Source: Peronospora farinosa (taxonomy: Eukaryota; Oomycota; Peronosporomycetes; Peronosporales; Peronosporaceae). Taken from it: DNA of 64,000 bases. The first letter of the stretch is position 1; every line of letters starts with the position of its first letter. The position numbers and the translations under genes are program-made. The DNA is taken from contig CANTFK010000983.1 of the NCBI GenBank assembly GCA_947646735.1, forward strand, positions 124,001 to 188,000, given 5' to 3'. The notes beneath the pieces are model-generated. The model made no database searches, was not told the DNA's origin, and was given only the letters and a program-made list of their open reading frames with translations. This document shows positions 10,830-22,619 of the stretch, one piece after another.

Positions 10830-11555
10830 CCTCTCGCTTGAGCGAGAGTGCAACGAACAACTAACAAGTGTCCTACTTACGTCACGCAGAAGCTTTCTCA
10901 GCTCCTCGTGTGCAGTAGGCAGTATGTAGTAAACTTAAGACGAAGTTTATTTAATGTTTTATAATCAAATATAAACTTAACTACTGATTGGCTAATTATG
11001 TAAAGATCGGATACGCGACTCTTTAAAGACGTATCCTGACGTGTGAGTTCAAATCTAGATTCAAGTTCGCTAATGACGTCCTTCTGGGACATTGTGATGC
11101 CTAGCTTCAACTAGCGTCGTCCCTTCCCATATGAATCCATCAATGGATATCACGTTCACGAGGGTGGATCACATTTGTGTATCGCACCCAGGTGACAGGT
11201 CAAAAAGGACTGCTGGAGCCGTTTGGATGGCATAAGTCCACAGAGACTAATCGAGTAAGAAAAGTCGGGATTCAAAGGCTGTTTAAACTCTGAATGTAGC
11301 GCAGGTTGTTCACGCCTCGCAGTGCCGGCTGTGTTTCTTATGAAGGCGCCGTAACGTCTCGGGAAATTTGTAATGGGGCTCCCTCCAAACATACTGATAA
11401 CAGTATAGTCTACCTTCACTGATAAAGTGAAAGCAGGTGCCTTAAGACCTCTCTAACACAAGAGGCAGAGGAAGCTATACTTCTAAACGACACGCTTAGA
11501 AGTAGGGAAAAAGAAAACTGTATTTAATATAGTTAACTATCTGATAAAACTAATC
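10830..11555. other. Intergenic stretch between Gypsy LTR and solo LTR, no gene seen
   Basis: Only short open frames (up to 87 codons) with no recognisable motif occur. A 10-bp inverted pair, cttctaaacg...cgcttagaag, lies near 11478-11504. Probably degraded transposon DNA; nothing assignable. Confidence 0.5.
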
Positions 11556-11819
11556 TGTTATAACCTATGTTCACTATATTAAACTACAACTATGTATGTC
11601 GACAACTTGCCCTCCACTCATTGCGCGCGTCTATCTGCTATTGGTCGGCGCGTTGGTTGATATGATGGCCCATATCAACCAATTAGAGGACATCTCCAAC
11701 TTCAAGAAGATCTAGGAACAATATTATAAGAAAAGATAATATTGTCAAAATATTATTAGTTATAATAATTTTTTTATTGACACTTCATATAAGTGTCAAT
11801 ATTATGTAACGCCGTTACA
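11556..11819. repeat. Solo LTR (264 bp)
   Basis: It runs from TGTTATAACC to ...CGCCGTTACA with TG/CA ends and closely matches 2944-3174 over its first 235 bases. No internal retrotransposon sequence adjoins it on either side, so it is probably a solo LTR from recombination. Near its end is a palindrome, ttgacactt-catat-aagtgtcaa (about 11777-11799). No target duplication is seen. Confidence 0.65.
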
Positions 11820-12237
11820 GAAATTGTGCGGTAAAAAAGAGGTTTACCAGTTTTAAGTTTATAAATGTAATGATGTTTAATTACGGTGTTTCTACCTGAG
11901 TAGCATATATCACTTGAGCAAGAGACTAAATCTATCTGTAATATAGTGAAAAGCACACAAAAAGAAGTCGAGCAACCGTACATCATTAAAAATAAGTACA
12001 AACTTTGTTCTAGAACAAATTCTATTAACTGTTCATTCACCTTTCGTGTATTAAATTTAACAGGTCAGCTGAACAAAATATTTAATCAGCCAATGAACGT
12101 GCTGGAAATATCGTAGGGACGAAAATTTGACAAAACAAAAAAAGCAAAAAAGCCCGACACGCCGCCCACGTCGCAGATCGCGCACCTCCACGCGTTCACA
12201 AGACTCGCGTAAGAAAGCGTTCATAACTAAAAGGACA
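11820..12237. other. Region upstream of the ORMDL gene
   Basis: No gene is seen. An in-frame extension of the ORMDL frame upstream to 12127 begins with TTG and is basic (KSPTRRPRRRSRTSTRS), but it has no ATG, so it is more likely 5' UTR. Confidence 0.5.
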
Positions 12238-12811
12238 ATGAGTGCCCATGTTGATACAAACAAGAATGTTAACTGGATGGATTCCCGCGGCTTCTGGACT
12301 TTTTACATCTTGCTTTTGGCTTCCCTGTACATGGCGATACCCATCATCCTTCCTCATGGTGACGCTCTCACAGCAATGAATGTTATTCACGGCGTGGTAC
12401 GTGGCTATTAGAGACAATACAAGAAGATACTTACAGGAACATTGTTGTTGGGGTGAAAGGGGAATGTGTTGTGGACTGATATGAATGCTTTTACTGTAGG
12501 TCTCTTTTGGTATCATGCACTGGATTAAGGGCTCACCAGACGACAACTCGATGGGCGACTACCGTGAGCTCACGTTCTATGAACAGATCGACCAAGGTCG
12601 CCCATGGACGAACACAAAGAAGTTCCTCATGATGATTCCAACGTTTCTATTTCTGGCCGCTTCGGTCGCTACGGACTACAATACACGCCACCTGCTTATC
12701 AATTTTCCCATCTGGGCGACGCTCATTTTGGCCAAACTGCCTGAACTTGATCGTGTGCGAATCTTTGGCATTAATTCTACGGTTGGCATTGACGATCACA
12801 AGAAGAACTAG
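12238..12811 (+). CDS. ORMDL family protein (sphingolipid homeostasis)
   Basis: Exons 12238-12396 and 12500-12811 (phase 0, GTACGT donor, GTAG acceptor) give 155 residues, the normal size of ORMDL proteins. ORMDL proteins sit in the ER membrane and restrain serine palmitoyltransferase. The family features seen are NVNWMDSRGFWTFY at the N-terminus, MHWIKGSPDD, FYEQIDQGRPWTNTKKF, and the highly conserved C-terminal PELDRVRIFGIN, with four hydrophobic stretches. The C-terminus has an extra STVGIDDHKKN beyond the usual end. The ATG at 12238 is chosen because no ATG occurs upstream in frame and it gives the family length. The N-terminal serine-rich regulatory segment of yeast Orm proteins is absent, as in animal ORMDL. 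Confidence 0.93.
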
Positions 12812-13461
12812 GTGGGAAGATGCTGCTGTTGAGGAGAGAAGCGTAAGTTGTGACTTTTTGCATGAAGGCAGCGCCATAGCAGCAGCAGCAGATACCTCTT
12901 TTTTTGTGAGTAAACCGACGAACAGTAAACAGTATGAATGATTAGCTAGCTAGAGAGGCAGAACAAGAATGGACTGAGCTGACGTCCGTTTTGAAGTTTG
13001 ATTTGATATGTATGCCTTGGTCAATGACGAAATAGCAAATGTACGATGATCTCCACATCATGAAAGCGCTACTATTGTTTGGAGCAGGTCATCATCCGAT
13101 AAATACACAACTTCAAGAAGTTGTAGCATGCGTGCAATTTAAAATCATTGATGAGAGAGAGTCTTTAGAGCGGTCATAACCATACAGCTCACATATATCT
13201 ACCGTTGCTCTTCCGCCTGCTACGACACAGTACAAGAAACCTAGCGGTGATCTCATTTTTCTTACTCTTTCTTCTTGCTCTGCCGATAATTCGCTCCCAT
13301 CGCTCTCTTCCTCCCTCTGCCTTACTCATCCACCCATGCATCTAACAGGAAAGTGTATATCACTCGAGAACTCTCCAATCGTCATTCGTGTCACGAGGGA
13401 TGGAGATCACACTGACATTGAAGTTGCAGGATCCATAGTCAGTCATTGTAGCGGTGAGGTT
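12812..13461. other. Convergent intergenic region, ORMDL / Rab5
   Basis: About 650 bases between two convergent genes; presumably the two 3' UTRs. Only very short frames occur and no RNA gene is recognised. Confidence 0.5.
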
Positions 13462-14310
13462 CTAGCAGCACCCGCTCTTGGACTTGGTAGCCTGAGGTGG
13501 AGTGATTGGAAATGCCTCGCGCTCAGGCTGAGGTGGATTCTTTGGTAGTCTCTTTGCAATTGCCACAAACAGGTCCTTCACGTTCACGGCTGTCTTTGCC
13601 GACGTTTCCATATGGAGAATATCATTGTCCTCGGCATACTGGTGAGCCTCTTCGAACTCCACATTGCGGCGGGCTTCAAGATCCGCCTTGTTGCCCGCAA
13701 GAGCAATCACCACATTTGGGTCTCCGCGGCGTTGCAGCTCTTTGACCCAAGACTTGGCACCAGTAAACGAGTCCTAAAGATCAACCAAGATGAATAACAA
13801 GGAACATCCAGCATTTAACATAACCCTGCGACAAAGTATAAGAGAACTTTCACTAGATCCGTACCTTGTTAGTCACGTCATACACGACAATAGCAGCTGC
13901 GGCACCACGATAATACATGGGTGCTAAGCTACGGTATCGCTCTACGTAGATAGCCAGCCACACACAAAAGAAAAGTTAACACCTTGTACACATTGACTTT
14001 TGTATTGCACAAACTTGCCTTGTCCAGCGGTATCCCAGATCTCAAATTTAACAGTCAACCCGTTCTCAAGACCGACCGTTTGTGTAAGAAAAGCAGCTAC
14101 AAATCCATCACCCAAAAGATAAAAAAGACCTCAATCAACGCGTACAGCTCCAGCAAATAACCACATTATATATCGTCACGTACCGCCGATTGTTGGCTCC
14201 TGGAATTCAAAAAATTCATCACGTACAAACCGTACGACTAGACAGGACTTGCCCACGGCCGTATCACCCAACAACACGAGCTTAAAATGACACGTCTTTC
14301 CTTGCGACAT
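13462..14310 (-). CDS. Rab5-type small GTPase
   Basis: Minus-strand exons 14310-14184, 14096-14019, 13941-13865 and 13773-13462 join to 197 residues. Rab5 GTPases drive early-endosome tethering and fusion through GTP-bound effector recruitment. All G motifs are visible: GDTAVGKS (P-loop), PTIGAAF (switch I), [20 protein letters not shown] (switch II), NKAD and ETSAK. The protein ends KSKSGCC, a double geranylgeranyl site. AAF in switch I and [13 protein letters not shown] fit Rab5/Rab22 best. The second intron starts GCAAGT, not GT; no GT donor would keep the universally conserved WDTAGQERY frame. The gene converges with ORMDL. Confidence 0.93.
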
Positions 14311-14753
14311 TTCAATAAGTTTTTCTTGCTAAAAAGTGCTTTCTTCTCTCGACGTCTGCTGGCTGACTCGAAGAAGAACCGATGTGAGATCCTCTTGATT
14401 CTGTATACTGTGCTGCTTCTCACTGTTCGATACTAGGACTCGTCTTTTACGAGAAATCACAGATGGCGGGTAGGTGAATTTATCTGAAAGATTGAAAGGC
14501 AGACGCTTTTTTCCTTCTTAGTAAGATGGGAGAAAAAATGGCTTTTGTAAAATGATGCATATAAGATTAAAGAGGTAAGTGGAGGCTGAACTGAACTAGC
14601 ATGACATGACGAGCTATCATGTAACCGAAACCATGGTTTTTATAGAAAACTTGTCTAAAGAGATACCCTTGACATCGATCAGTTACGAAAGTATTACTAT
14701 AGTCATGTAGCAAGTTAATACCTTTGAGCTGCTTTGTGACATGTGATCCACTT
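14311..14753. other. Region between Rab5 start and Mago nashi end
   Basis: It holds the rab5 5' region and the mago 3' UTR, both genes on the minus strand. A pyrimidine/purine-skewed part at 14310-14400 is consistent with a 5' leader. No further gene is seen. Confidence 0.45.
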
Positions 14754-15571
14754 CTACGGAATGGGCTTGATCTGAAACAGCAACAATGTGAGCAATTTGA
14801 CGGTTAGAGCTGCAGAAGATAAACGTACCTTGAAGTGCAGTGTGATCAGCGAGAAAACCAGACACTTTAGGTCCTGCACCAAGAAGTACAGGACGTGTAG
14901 ACCTTCAGGGTCCTTGCTATCTTGCACGTCCAATAAGGACCCAATCTTCGCACACTACAGACACAACCATTGTCAGTTCCATTTCTCCATGTAAAATGCC
15001 ATGTGAGCATCACGTACCGTGAAGGAAATATGGTCATTGCCCAACACGATCTCCAGTTCCTGTCGGCCAACACGGTCTGGCTCGGGCCATTCCTTGTCGT
15101 CTTCTCTGTGTGCCAGCACTTTACTCAGCAAGACTGTGTAGCTCACTCAAATGTTTTAGCACGTACTTTGTGATTTCACTGTCGCTAATGATCCGCTTCA
15201 CCTCGTCGATCACCGACTTGGACACCGTCACTAGAGCAGAACAAACAAACAAAAAAGACCATTCACATTACACCTAGAAATACATCATGTACGAATATCA
15301 ACACAGTAAGAGTGAAAAACTGCTCACTTTCTTTCCGAATCATCGAGTCTTTCTTGTAATTTGAATTATTGGCGTAACGAAGTTTCCCGTCTGCACGGAA
15401 CTCAAACTCCATAAATTCATGGCCAAACTTACCACGATGTCCGACACTGTATAAGCAAATTATTACAGATAATACATAACACATAGTCATTAAGTTAATC
15501 AAGTCTCATCGAAGATTTCTCAAGGGCTTTACGCACTAGTAGCGCACGTAAAAGTCGTCGTGACGCGGCAT
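14754..15571 (-). CDS. Mago nashi (exon junction complex subunit)
   Basis: Six minus-strand exons, 15571-15537, 15446-15328, 15230-15167, 15105-15018, 14954-14829 and 14771-14754, join in frame to 149 residues, the standard MAGOH length. With Y14, Mago locks the exon junction complex on spliced mRNA in the nucleus. Conserved blocks read directly: [92 protein letters not shown] and the C-terminal FKIKPIP. The last exon codes only five residues and the stop. Introns are 57-100 bp. The start lies 191 bp from the divergent DP gene. Confidence 0.96.
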
Positions 15572-15762
15572 CTTGGTCAATGTCGCTGCAAGAATTAGCC
15601 AATGAAAGGTCAAAAGAAATTCAGAATTACAACCAATCGTCTTCACTGATGATGACGTGCTTACGACCCGTGTTATAGTATCACGCTTCTTTATCTTAAG
15701 CCAAGGGTAGCATCGGAAACGACGAGGAGTCAATCTGCACACACTTGCACTAAGAAGTTCTT
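15572..15762. promoter_or_regulatory. Divergent promoter region shared by mago and the DP gene
   Basis: Only 191 bases separate the two divergent start codons, so both core promoters and 5' UTRs must lie here or overlap the genes. I see no TATA box I would rely on. The call is by position only. Confidence 0.45.
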
Positions 15763-17275
15763 ATGTCTGCGCAAGGAACGCCTGTTTCCACTACTTTACA
15801 GTCTCCTTCTGGAAGAACAAGCAATCCAAAAGCACCATCGAAAGCAGCAGGGAAGACGAGGACAGGAGCTGTAAACAATCGAATTATGAAACGAGCAACA
15901 CGTCGAGAGCTTAAAAAGTTGACGGAGATTGATTTAGAAGAGAAGGATGACGTTTCTTCCATGGGTTCGTGTGCTATTTCGCTGGACACGTTGGTCAATG
16001 CTCTTGATTGTCACTGTATAACTCTTTCCATTCTGTGGACAATGGTGTCTCTCTTTAGGGCTTAAAGCGGAGAGCATGCCATTTGGAGTGGATACAGGGA
16101 TCGCATCTATTACACCAACGAGTCTTCACGATGACTTTGTGAACATGATGAAGTCTCAAGGGTTAGAGAAGATGGCGACGGAGATTGGGATTTTGAAGAA
16201 TGGTGTTCTTGTTGATGCACCGCTACCTGCAACCCCGTGTGCTGCAACACGTACACCTGCCAGATCGGGAAGTGGAAAGAAGCCAATGTCAGCATCATCA
16301 ACGCTTGCAAACCAGTCGTTTACTAGCCCGTGCGTAGTCGCGTAACGTGCCAATTTGAATACTTTGGTACGAGGGTAAGATTTTCAACCGATGTTGATGT
16401 GATTTTTTACATTTAGGTCACCTGGAAAGAAGAGAAAGTATTTGAAGATCAACAAGGGGTTACGCCATTTTAGCATGAAGGTGTGCCAAAAGGTGGAGGA
16501 AAAACACGTGACGTCCTATAACGAGGTCGCTGACGAGCTTGTGCGCGAGTTTGTCACGATGCGTCCAAACGATTCGGTAAATTGTTGGGATCAGAAACAT
16601 GTGGGTGAATGTAGTGCACTTACTTTTTTGTTCTTGTGGATTGTAAGGTATACGATGAAAAAAACATTCGCCGACGTGTGTACGATGCATTGAATGTGCT
16701 AATGGCCATGGATATCATATCGAAGGAACGTAAGGAGATCCGATGGAAGGGACTGCCCGCCAATCTACAACATGACACGGAAATGCTTATGGTGTGTCTA
16801 TACTAGTAGTGTTGCTGTACCGAGGAAATGCAATGATGTACTCACTCGCATATGGTTTTCGCGGCAGGCTGAGCGAAATGAACGCATCAAAAGCGTGGAG
16901 CAGAAAAAGCAGCACTTACAAGACCTTTTGGTTCAGCAGGTTGCGATGAAGAATCTCCTCAAGCGAAACGCAGAGCGTAAACGAAAAGAGAGTGAGAATC
17001 CCACATCCGTCAATATCATACGCGATGAAGGACGAGTATTTCTCCCATTCATCGCCGTGAATACCAGCAAGGACACTGTGATCCAATGTGAAATGTCGGA
17101 AGACCGTCAAGACATTTTTTTCAATTTTAGTGCACCATTTGAAATCCACGACGACGCAGACATTTTGCACAAGCTAAATTTGCACAAGGCTCCTTATGCC
17201 GAGTTGAAGCAAATGGTGCCCGACAAGTTACTCTCATACCTTCCAGCCGAGTGTGAAATGAAAAGTGAAGAGTAG
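15763..17275 (+). CDS. DP-family transcription factor (E2F dimerisation partner)
   Basis: Exons 15763-15964, 16059-16329, 16417-16576, 16648-16791 and 16868-17275 join to 394 residues. DP proteins pair with E2F to bind G1/S promoters. The winged-helix DNA-binding domain is clear: [29 protein letters not shown], then [20 protein letters not shown] and KEIRWKGLP, where RRRVYD is the DNA-recognition helix. A coiled-coil dimerisation region follows ([20 protein letters not shown]), then the DP C-terminal domain ([37 protein letters not shown]). The N-terminal 140 residues are low-complexity and basic. Introns are 70-95 bp. [13 protein letters not shown] is DP-specific, which separates it from E2F itself. 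Confidence 0.95.
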
Positions 17276-18050
17276 ATAGGAAAGTAGGAAGGTAGTTTAG
17301 TTAGAAAGCGTGCAATAGGAACTCGATATTCGTGAAGAATATATCATCGGTACTACTTTGTCGTTATTTTGTACTACGTAGTACGTGTACAACCGCTAGT
17401 CACTACCGTTATCTCATGTGTTTATTCTGGTGTTCTTCTGTTAGCAGCTTCAAGTTCGTCGAGTAAGAAGTTCGTGCATTTATCACTTACATTTTGCCTG
17501 CAACAACATCAGCGTAACTGCGTCTTTTCGAGTCCAACTCGGATTGTCTCTCTTCCGCGAGGAAGACCCAGCCTTCTACGTCCGCTTCACGAGTAAACGT
17601 CGTCTCTTGAGACGTTTGTTCTGTCGGTTTGTTAAGGGTGGTAGTATCTTCCTTACCGGATATGCTTTCATGGGCAAAAAGACAGTGTAGAATGGAGTCG
17701 AGCATGGTTGTTCTGTTGATAATGGAGGAATTGATTGCAAGAGGTTGCAAGCTTTTTTCACAGTGTTTCTTAGAGAAATGGAGCAGGCGGGAACTTCAAA
17801 GTGGCGCAACAAATCTGCGACAATGCCGTTCTATAGTAAAACCAAGTCAAGGGTTGCGTTTCAAATGAAAGCGCGAATTTACAATTAACTGGCATCAACC
17901 GTTGATAGATCGTCATAAAAAGTAACGCTAAGGTTTATATATTTGTTACCGGTATCCAGGAAGTTACCGCTACTAAAGTATGCCTTCAGGAGGTGTGTGG
18001 GCCACATTATCTAGTGTGTAACTGGTGTGCAAAGCTTCCACTATTGCCCG
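17276..18050. other. Intergenic region between the DP and GCN5 genes
   Basis: About 775 bases. Several short overlapping frames on both strands (17487-17812) have no recognisable motif. Nothing is supported as a gene. Confidence 0.5.
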
Positions 18051-20204
18051 ATGATGTCTGAGGCTACCGACACGGAAGCACCACACGTTGTTACATCCAC
18101 AACCACCGATGAATTTGTAGGTGATAGTCAAGCATCAAGCCAACACACGGAAGAATCTGTAAAGAACTCGCAAGATAGCGAGGTCAATGAGGCAAAGCAG
18201 GAAGAAAATGACGCGCAGATGTCAGTAAATGACGCAACAGAGAAAGGAGACGTGGAAATGACAGAGACAACAAACGAAGATATGACGAAATTATCACAAG
18301 AAGAAGCAGAAGAGGACGAGGAAACACTGTCTAAAGATGTGGATATGGCACCGGAACAGATTCGAGAGATGAGTCCTGACGCAATTGAATGTGATGTGGA
18401 GATGGCGGTGGATGATGAGACAACACAGGGAGCAAAAGAAAAGAGCGATGATACTGCTGATCTTTCTGTGGATGTGGATGCTGTTTCAGAAACGAACGGA
18501 AGTGTAGCACCAAAGCCTGCTTCTATAATAGCGGAAGAGGAGACGTCAGTTAAGATTACTACTGATGATACTGAATTTGCTGTAGATGCAGAGAGTTCAC
18601 AGCAAAGTGATACTGAGATGCTGGATAATGGCAAACCGTTGGGCCTTGAACGTGAGGAATCGGTGCAGCCACCCGCGTCTGAGTCTTGCAACGGCGTTGA
18701 TGAGGTTGCTGAATTAATGGAACCTGTGGCTAAGAAACAGAAAGTAGACGAAACTGTTGCGCAAGTCACCGAAAAAATTATAAGTGTATACGAGGCTACG
18801 GATCGATCTGATAATGCTTCGCCATCTGCGATTATCTCTCGTGATGACATGGCAAAGATGGAAGAGGACAGCGGACGACTGAAATTTGATGTGATCACAA
18901 ACGATGGTGCGGATGAGCATATGATCCAACTTACGACGCTGAAGAATATCTTTGCGAAGCAACTTCCTAAGATGCCAAAGGAGTATATCGTTCGACTGGT
19001 TTTTGATAAGAATCATCGGTCCATGCTTATTCTAAAAAATGGTACCCATGTGATCGGTGGCATCTGCTACAGGCCGTTCGAAAAGAGCGGGTTTGCAGAG
19101 ATTGCGTTTTGTGCAATTAACGCCTCCGACCAAGTGAAAGGATACGGTACACGGCTGATGAACCATTTGAAAGAGTACGTGAAGACCAAGAACATCACGC
19201 ACTTCCTTACGTACGCAGACAACTATGCTATCGGCTACTTCAAAAAGCAGGGTTTCACTAAGAGTGTATCGATGGCTCGTCCTAACTGGTACGGCTACAT
19301 TAAGGACTACGACGGCGGGACTCTGATGGAATGTACAATCCACACTCAGATCAACTATTTAAGGATCACGTCGATGATTCACAAGCAGCGCAAGGTACGT
19401 CATTTGCATCATCCTTCATGTTTTTAGCAAACAAAAGGTTTTGCTAACATTCACGGGATTGCACAGGCAATCCAAGATAAGATTCAGGAGCGATCGCGTG
19501 CAAAGACGGTATATTCTGGCCTGACAAACTTTGCGGAGGGCAGGTTGATGGATATTTACATGGTTCCTGGCGTTAGTACGTGCTGTGTTTCTCTTACGCT
19601 GCTCGGCCCGTAGGTTATTTGACATTACAGTATCGCTGACATTTTTGTCAATGTCATTGGTACAGAGGAAGCAGGGTGGTCGCAAGCAGTGATTCGAAAC
19701 AATCGCATTGGGTGCGTACACTTGTCGTCTTCTTGTACCTACGTCTGTTGCAAATTTTGTAATGTTATCTTTTTTGTTTGTGCATTACAGAACTCGTGAC
19801 CAAGGCAGTCTAAAGTCGCAACTCTTGCAGTTGCTGAAAGCAGTGTCAAACCATCGTAGCGCATGGCCCTTTCATGAACCCGTCGACACTACCGTCGTAG
19901 TCGACTATCTCGACCACATCAAGGAGCCGGTGGACCTTCAGCTCATCAGCAAACGTATTGACGATGGCAATTACATCTCCAAAGCTTCATTCAAGACAGA
20001 CTTGGACAAGATGTGCGAGAACTGCATGATCTACAACACACCCGACACCAACTACTACAAGTACGTCTGCTAGTCTGCTCGTTTCTCTTAATTTCTTATT
20101 ACTCGTGCATTCTTATAACAATTGCTCACTTTATTCTGTATAGAGCTGCTATGGACCTCCGAGAATTTATTCAATCACGAATCCAGCTCAGGGATCAAAA
20201 GTAG
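18051..20204 (+). CDS. GCN5/PCAF-type histone acetyltransferase with bromodomain
   Basis: Exons 18051-19394, 19467-19575, 19666-19711, 19791-20060 and 20144-20204 join to 609 residues. GCN5 is the catalytic subunit of SAGA-like complexes and acetylates histone H3 tails. The GNAT domain (about residues 290-440) has [10 protein letters not shown], the catalytic-glutamate motif FAEIAFCAI, the acetyl-CoA loop [16 protein letters not shown], and [19 protein letters not shown]. The C-terminal bromodomain reads [24 protein letters not shown], and [18 protein letters not shown]. The first 270 residues are acidic and low-complexity (many E, D, T, S) and replace the PCAF-N region of animals. The first ATG in frame is at 18051. 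The intron donors GTACGT, GTGCGT and GTACGT are typical of this window. Confidence 0.94.
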
Positions 20205-20323
20205 TCGACGACATGCAAAAAAACATTCATTCTGCTGCCAAAACACTCTATTCTGTTGCCCAAAAGTTGCGCTATTCCTCTTATGTTGCTCTACCACTCC
20301 ATTTCCATTCATTTTTATAAAAA

Positions 20324-22492
20324 ATGGCGACGATGAACTTGGACGATATCGATTTCGATGAATTGGACGACTATTTGGAGCTTTTTCAGCAGGATGAAGT
20401 GATTAAGGAGGCACTATCACAAGGTGTCGACTTGCGCGAATATACACAGCAGATTGACGATGAACTCCGCGCCGCTGAGGCCGCATCAGTCGCGCAGTAC
20501 GTCATGAACTCTGCCGACATTGTCGAACTGCACGATGAGGTACAGGATTGCGACAATTTATTGGCTAAAATGCAAGAAATGCTGCTGGGATTTCAGGCTG
20601 ATCTAGGCGGTATCAGTGACGAGATTCGACACTTACAGGACGAGTCGATTGGAATGAACGTCAAGCTCAAGAACCGACGTGAGACGGAAGAGAAACTGCA
20701 GATGTATCTGGATCAAATCACAGTAGCTCCATCTCTAGTAAGGACAATAGATGAAGGAGAGGTGAATGAGGCTTATCTTCATGCTCTTGTGGTACTGAAT
20801 GGAAAGTTGCGCTATGCAGCATTGAAAAATCCAGACCCTTTGGGCTCGAGTTTTGACTTGTTGCCTTCACAAACAGCGGCCTCTTCAGATGTGGAAAATC
20901 AGTTAAAGAAACTAAAAGCAAGAGCTGTTGCTCGGATTCGAGAGTTTTTACTGGCAAAGATAAACGAGATGAAGAAACCAAAGACTAATGTGCAAATGGT
21001 ACAGCAGAATACGCTGTTACCGATGAAATATCTGGTGATATTCTTGGCGGATAATGCACCCGAGGTGGAAGATGAGTTTAGAGAAGTGTATGCAGAGGCT
21101 ATGAGCAAAACGCTGGTAAATGTGTTTAGGTCGTATCATTCCGGTCTTATGAAATTTTGCGAAGAAGTTGCTACACGCACAGACGTCATTGTCGTGGACG
21201 AACAGTCGTTAAAGGGAATTTTCAGCTCAAGGGTAAATTTGAGCAAACGGAACGATACATTTTCCATTACGGAGCGCGAAAAGATTCTAGAGACGGCGTC
21301 GGCACCTCCATTGATCCTGCATGTGGCGCAGCAAGAGGAATTGAAGCTGCCGTACGAGGCTGTTTTCCGCAATATGCAGCAGCACTTGATGGACTCAGCT
21401 ACGTCGGAGTATTTGTTCCTTGTCGATTTCTGTAAACCTAGTAGCCAGCAGGAGAATGTGTTTCGTAGTCGGGATCTATTCTTGCGCGTGTTTGCGAAAG
21501 CACTGTCGTTGTGTCTTGAGAACATGGAAAATTATCTGTTCACGTGCTACGATGCCATCGGACTGCTACTCATGATTCGCCTTACGTACGCGCAGCGACT
21601 GGTGATGGAAAAACGTCGTATCCCGTGCCTGGACGCGTACTTTGATCGGGTAACGTTGCTGCTTTGGCCTCGGTTCAAGACTGTATTCGACCTAAATTTG
21701 ATGAGCATCAAGAACGCCAAGGTAAAAAAGCTGGGGCCGATTGACCTACATCCTCACTTTGTCATCCGACGATATGCTGAATTTGCTTCCTCCATTCTCA
21801 GCTTGAGCATGTACACGCAGCAAAGCCAATTTTCCAAAGCTAGAGTATATGATCCAGCAATTGCTAGCGCACAGATGCACGAAAATGGTGCAGGTGACAT
21901 GGTTTTCAATAACCTGACGGTGATGCGTGACGAGATTCTTAGCTTGCTCATGCGCTTGTCCGAGCAGCACGAAAACGCAAAGGACAAATGTGTATTCCTC
22001 ATCAACAACTACGATCTTGTGCTGACACATTTTGCAGAGCGGCATGTTGCCTTCGAAGAGATCTCAAAGTTTGAGGAGTTACTTGCAGGGCAGCGAGAAA
22101 ATTTTGTGGAGGAGGAGCTCGCGACATATTACGCGAAGCTCATTCAGTTTGTCCGACAACACGAGCATGTGACACTAGATGAAAGTGACACTTCAGCAAC
22201 GGAAGGTAGTCAGCAAGCTAACACTGCGCAGATCGAAAACATTGTGCATGAGTTTGCTGCAACCTGGAAGACTGGGATTGAAAAGATGAATGGCAATGTG
22301 ATGACATACTTTTCTAACTTTCGCAACGGCATGGAGATTCTCAAGCAAGTCCTGACGCAGCTTTTGCTCTACTACACGCGCTTTGTGGAAACCGTCAAGC
22401 GGAGCTACCAGCGACCACCCTCATTTAATTCGGAGATTGTTACAACGCAAGAGATCCTGTACGAGATCAAGAAGTATAGTCGGTCTTTTTAG
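20324..22492 (+). CDS. VPS52, GARP/EARP tethering complex subunit
   Basis: A single exon of 722 residues. Vps52 is a coiled-coil subunit of the GARP complex, which tethers endosome-derived vesicles at the trans-Golgi. The Vps52 signature region is present: DVQDCDNLL-like (DEVQDCDNLLAKMQEMLLGF), LGGISDEIRHLQDESIGMNVKLKNRR, and PPSLVRTI-like (APSLVRTIDEGEVNEAYL, HALVVLNGKL). The middle part (YLFLVDFC, LPYEAVFRNMQQHL) and the AEFASSIL block also match the family. The length is normal for the family. It lies 120 bases after GCN5, same strand, and converges with the SPX transporter 127 bases away. Confidence 0.92.
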   Translation: MATMNLDDIDFDELDDYLELFQQDEVIKEALSQGVDLREYTQQIDDELRAAEAASVAQYVMNSADIVELHDEVQDCDNLLAKMQEMLLGFQADLGGISDEIRHLQDESIGMNVKLKNRRETEEKLQMYLDQITVAPSLVRTIDEGEVNEAYLHALVVLNGKLRYAALKNPDPLGSSFDLLPSQTAASSDVENQLKKLKARAVARIREFLLAKINEMKKPKTNVQMVQQNTLLPMKYLVIFLADNAPEVEDEFREVYAEAMSKTLVNVFRSYHSGLMKFCEEVATRTDVIVVDEQSLKGIFSSRVNLSKRNDTFSITEREKILETASAPPLILHVAQQEELKLPYEAVFRNMQQHLMDSATSEYLFLVDFCKPSSQQENVFRSRDLFLRVFAKALSLCLENMENYLFTCYDAIGLLLMIRLTYAQRLVMEKRRIPCLDAYFDRVTLLLWPRFKTVFDLNLMSIKNAKVKKLGPIDLHPHFVIRRYAEFASSILSLSMYTQQSQFSKARVYDPAIASAQMHENGAGDMVFNNLTVMRDEILSLLMRLSEQHENAKDKCVFLINNYDLVLTHFAERHVAFEEISKFEELLAGQRENFVEEELATYYAKLIQFVRQHEHVTLDESDTSATEGSQQANTAQIENIVHEFAATWKTGIEKMNGNVMTYFSNFRNGMEILKQVLTQLLLYYTRFVETVKRSYQRPPSFNSEIVTTQEILYEIKKYSRSF

Positions 22493-22619
22493 CATACAAC
22501 GGCGAGTTCAAAAGTGTTGTTTTCAATCGCGAAGCATTTAACAGTGATGATGTAAGAACGATTGTAGCTGATCTTTTCTTCCCCGCTACTAGTCAACAGG
22601 ATCACGTAGCAATCTTGGT

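Noticed and set aside
12127..12237. Basic N-terminal extension of ORMDL
   Set aside because: It starts with TTG, there is no upstream ATG in frame, and ORMDL proteins start near the 12238 ATG.
18128..18898. Long Ser-rich minus-strand frame
   Set aside because: It is the complement of the acidic N-terminal region of GCN5; GAA/GAT-rich codons produce open Ser/Phe-rich antisense frames.
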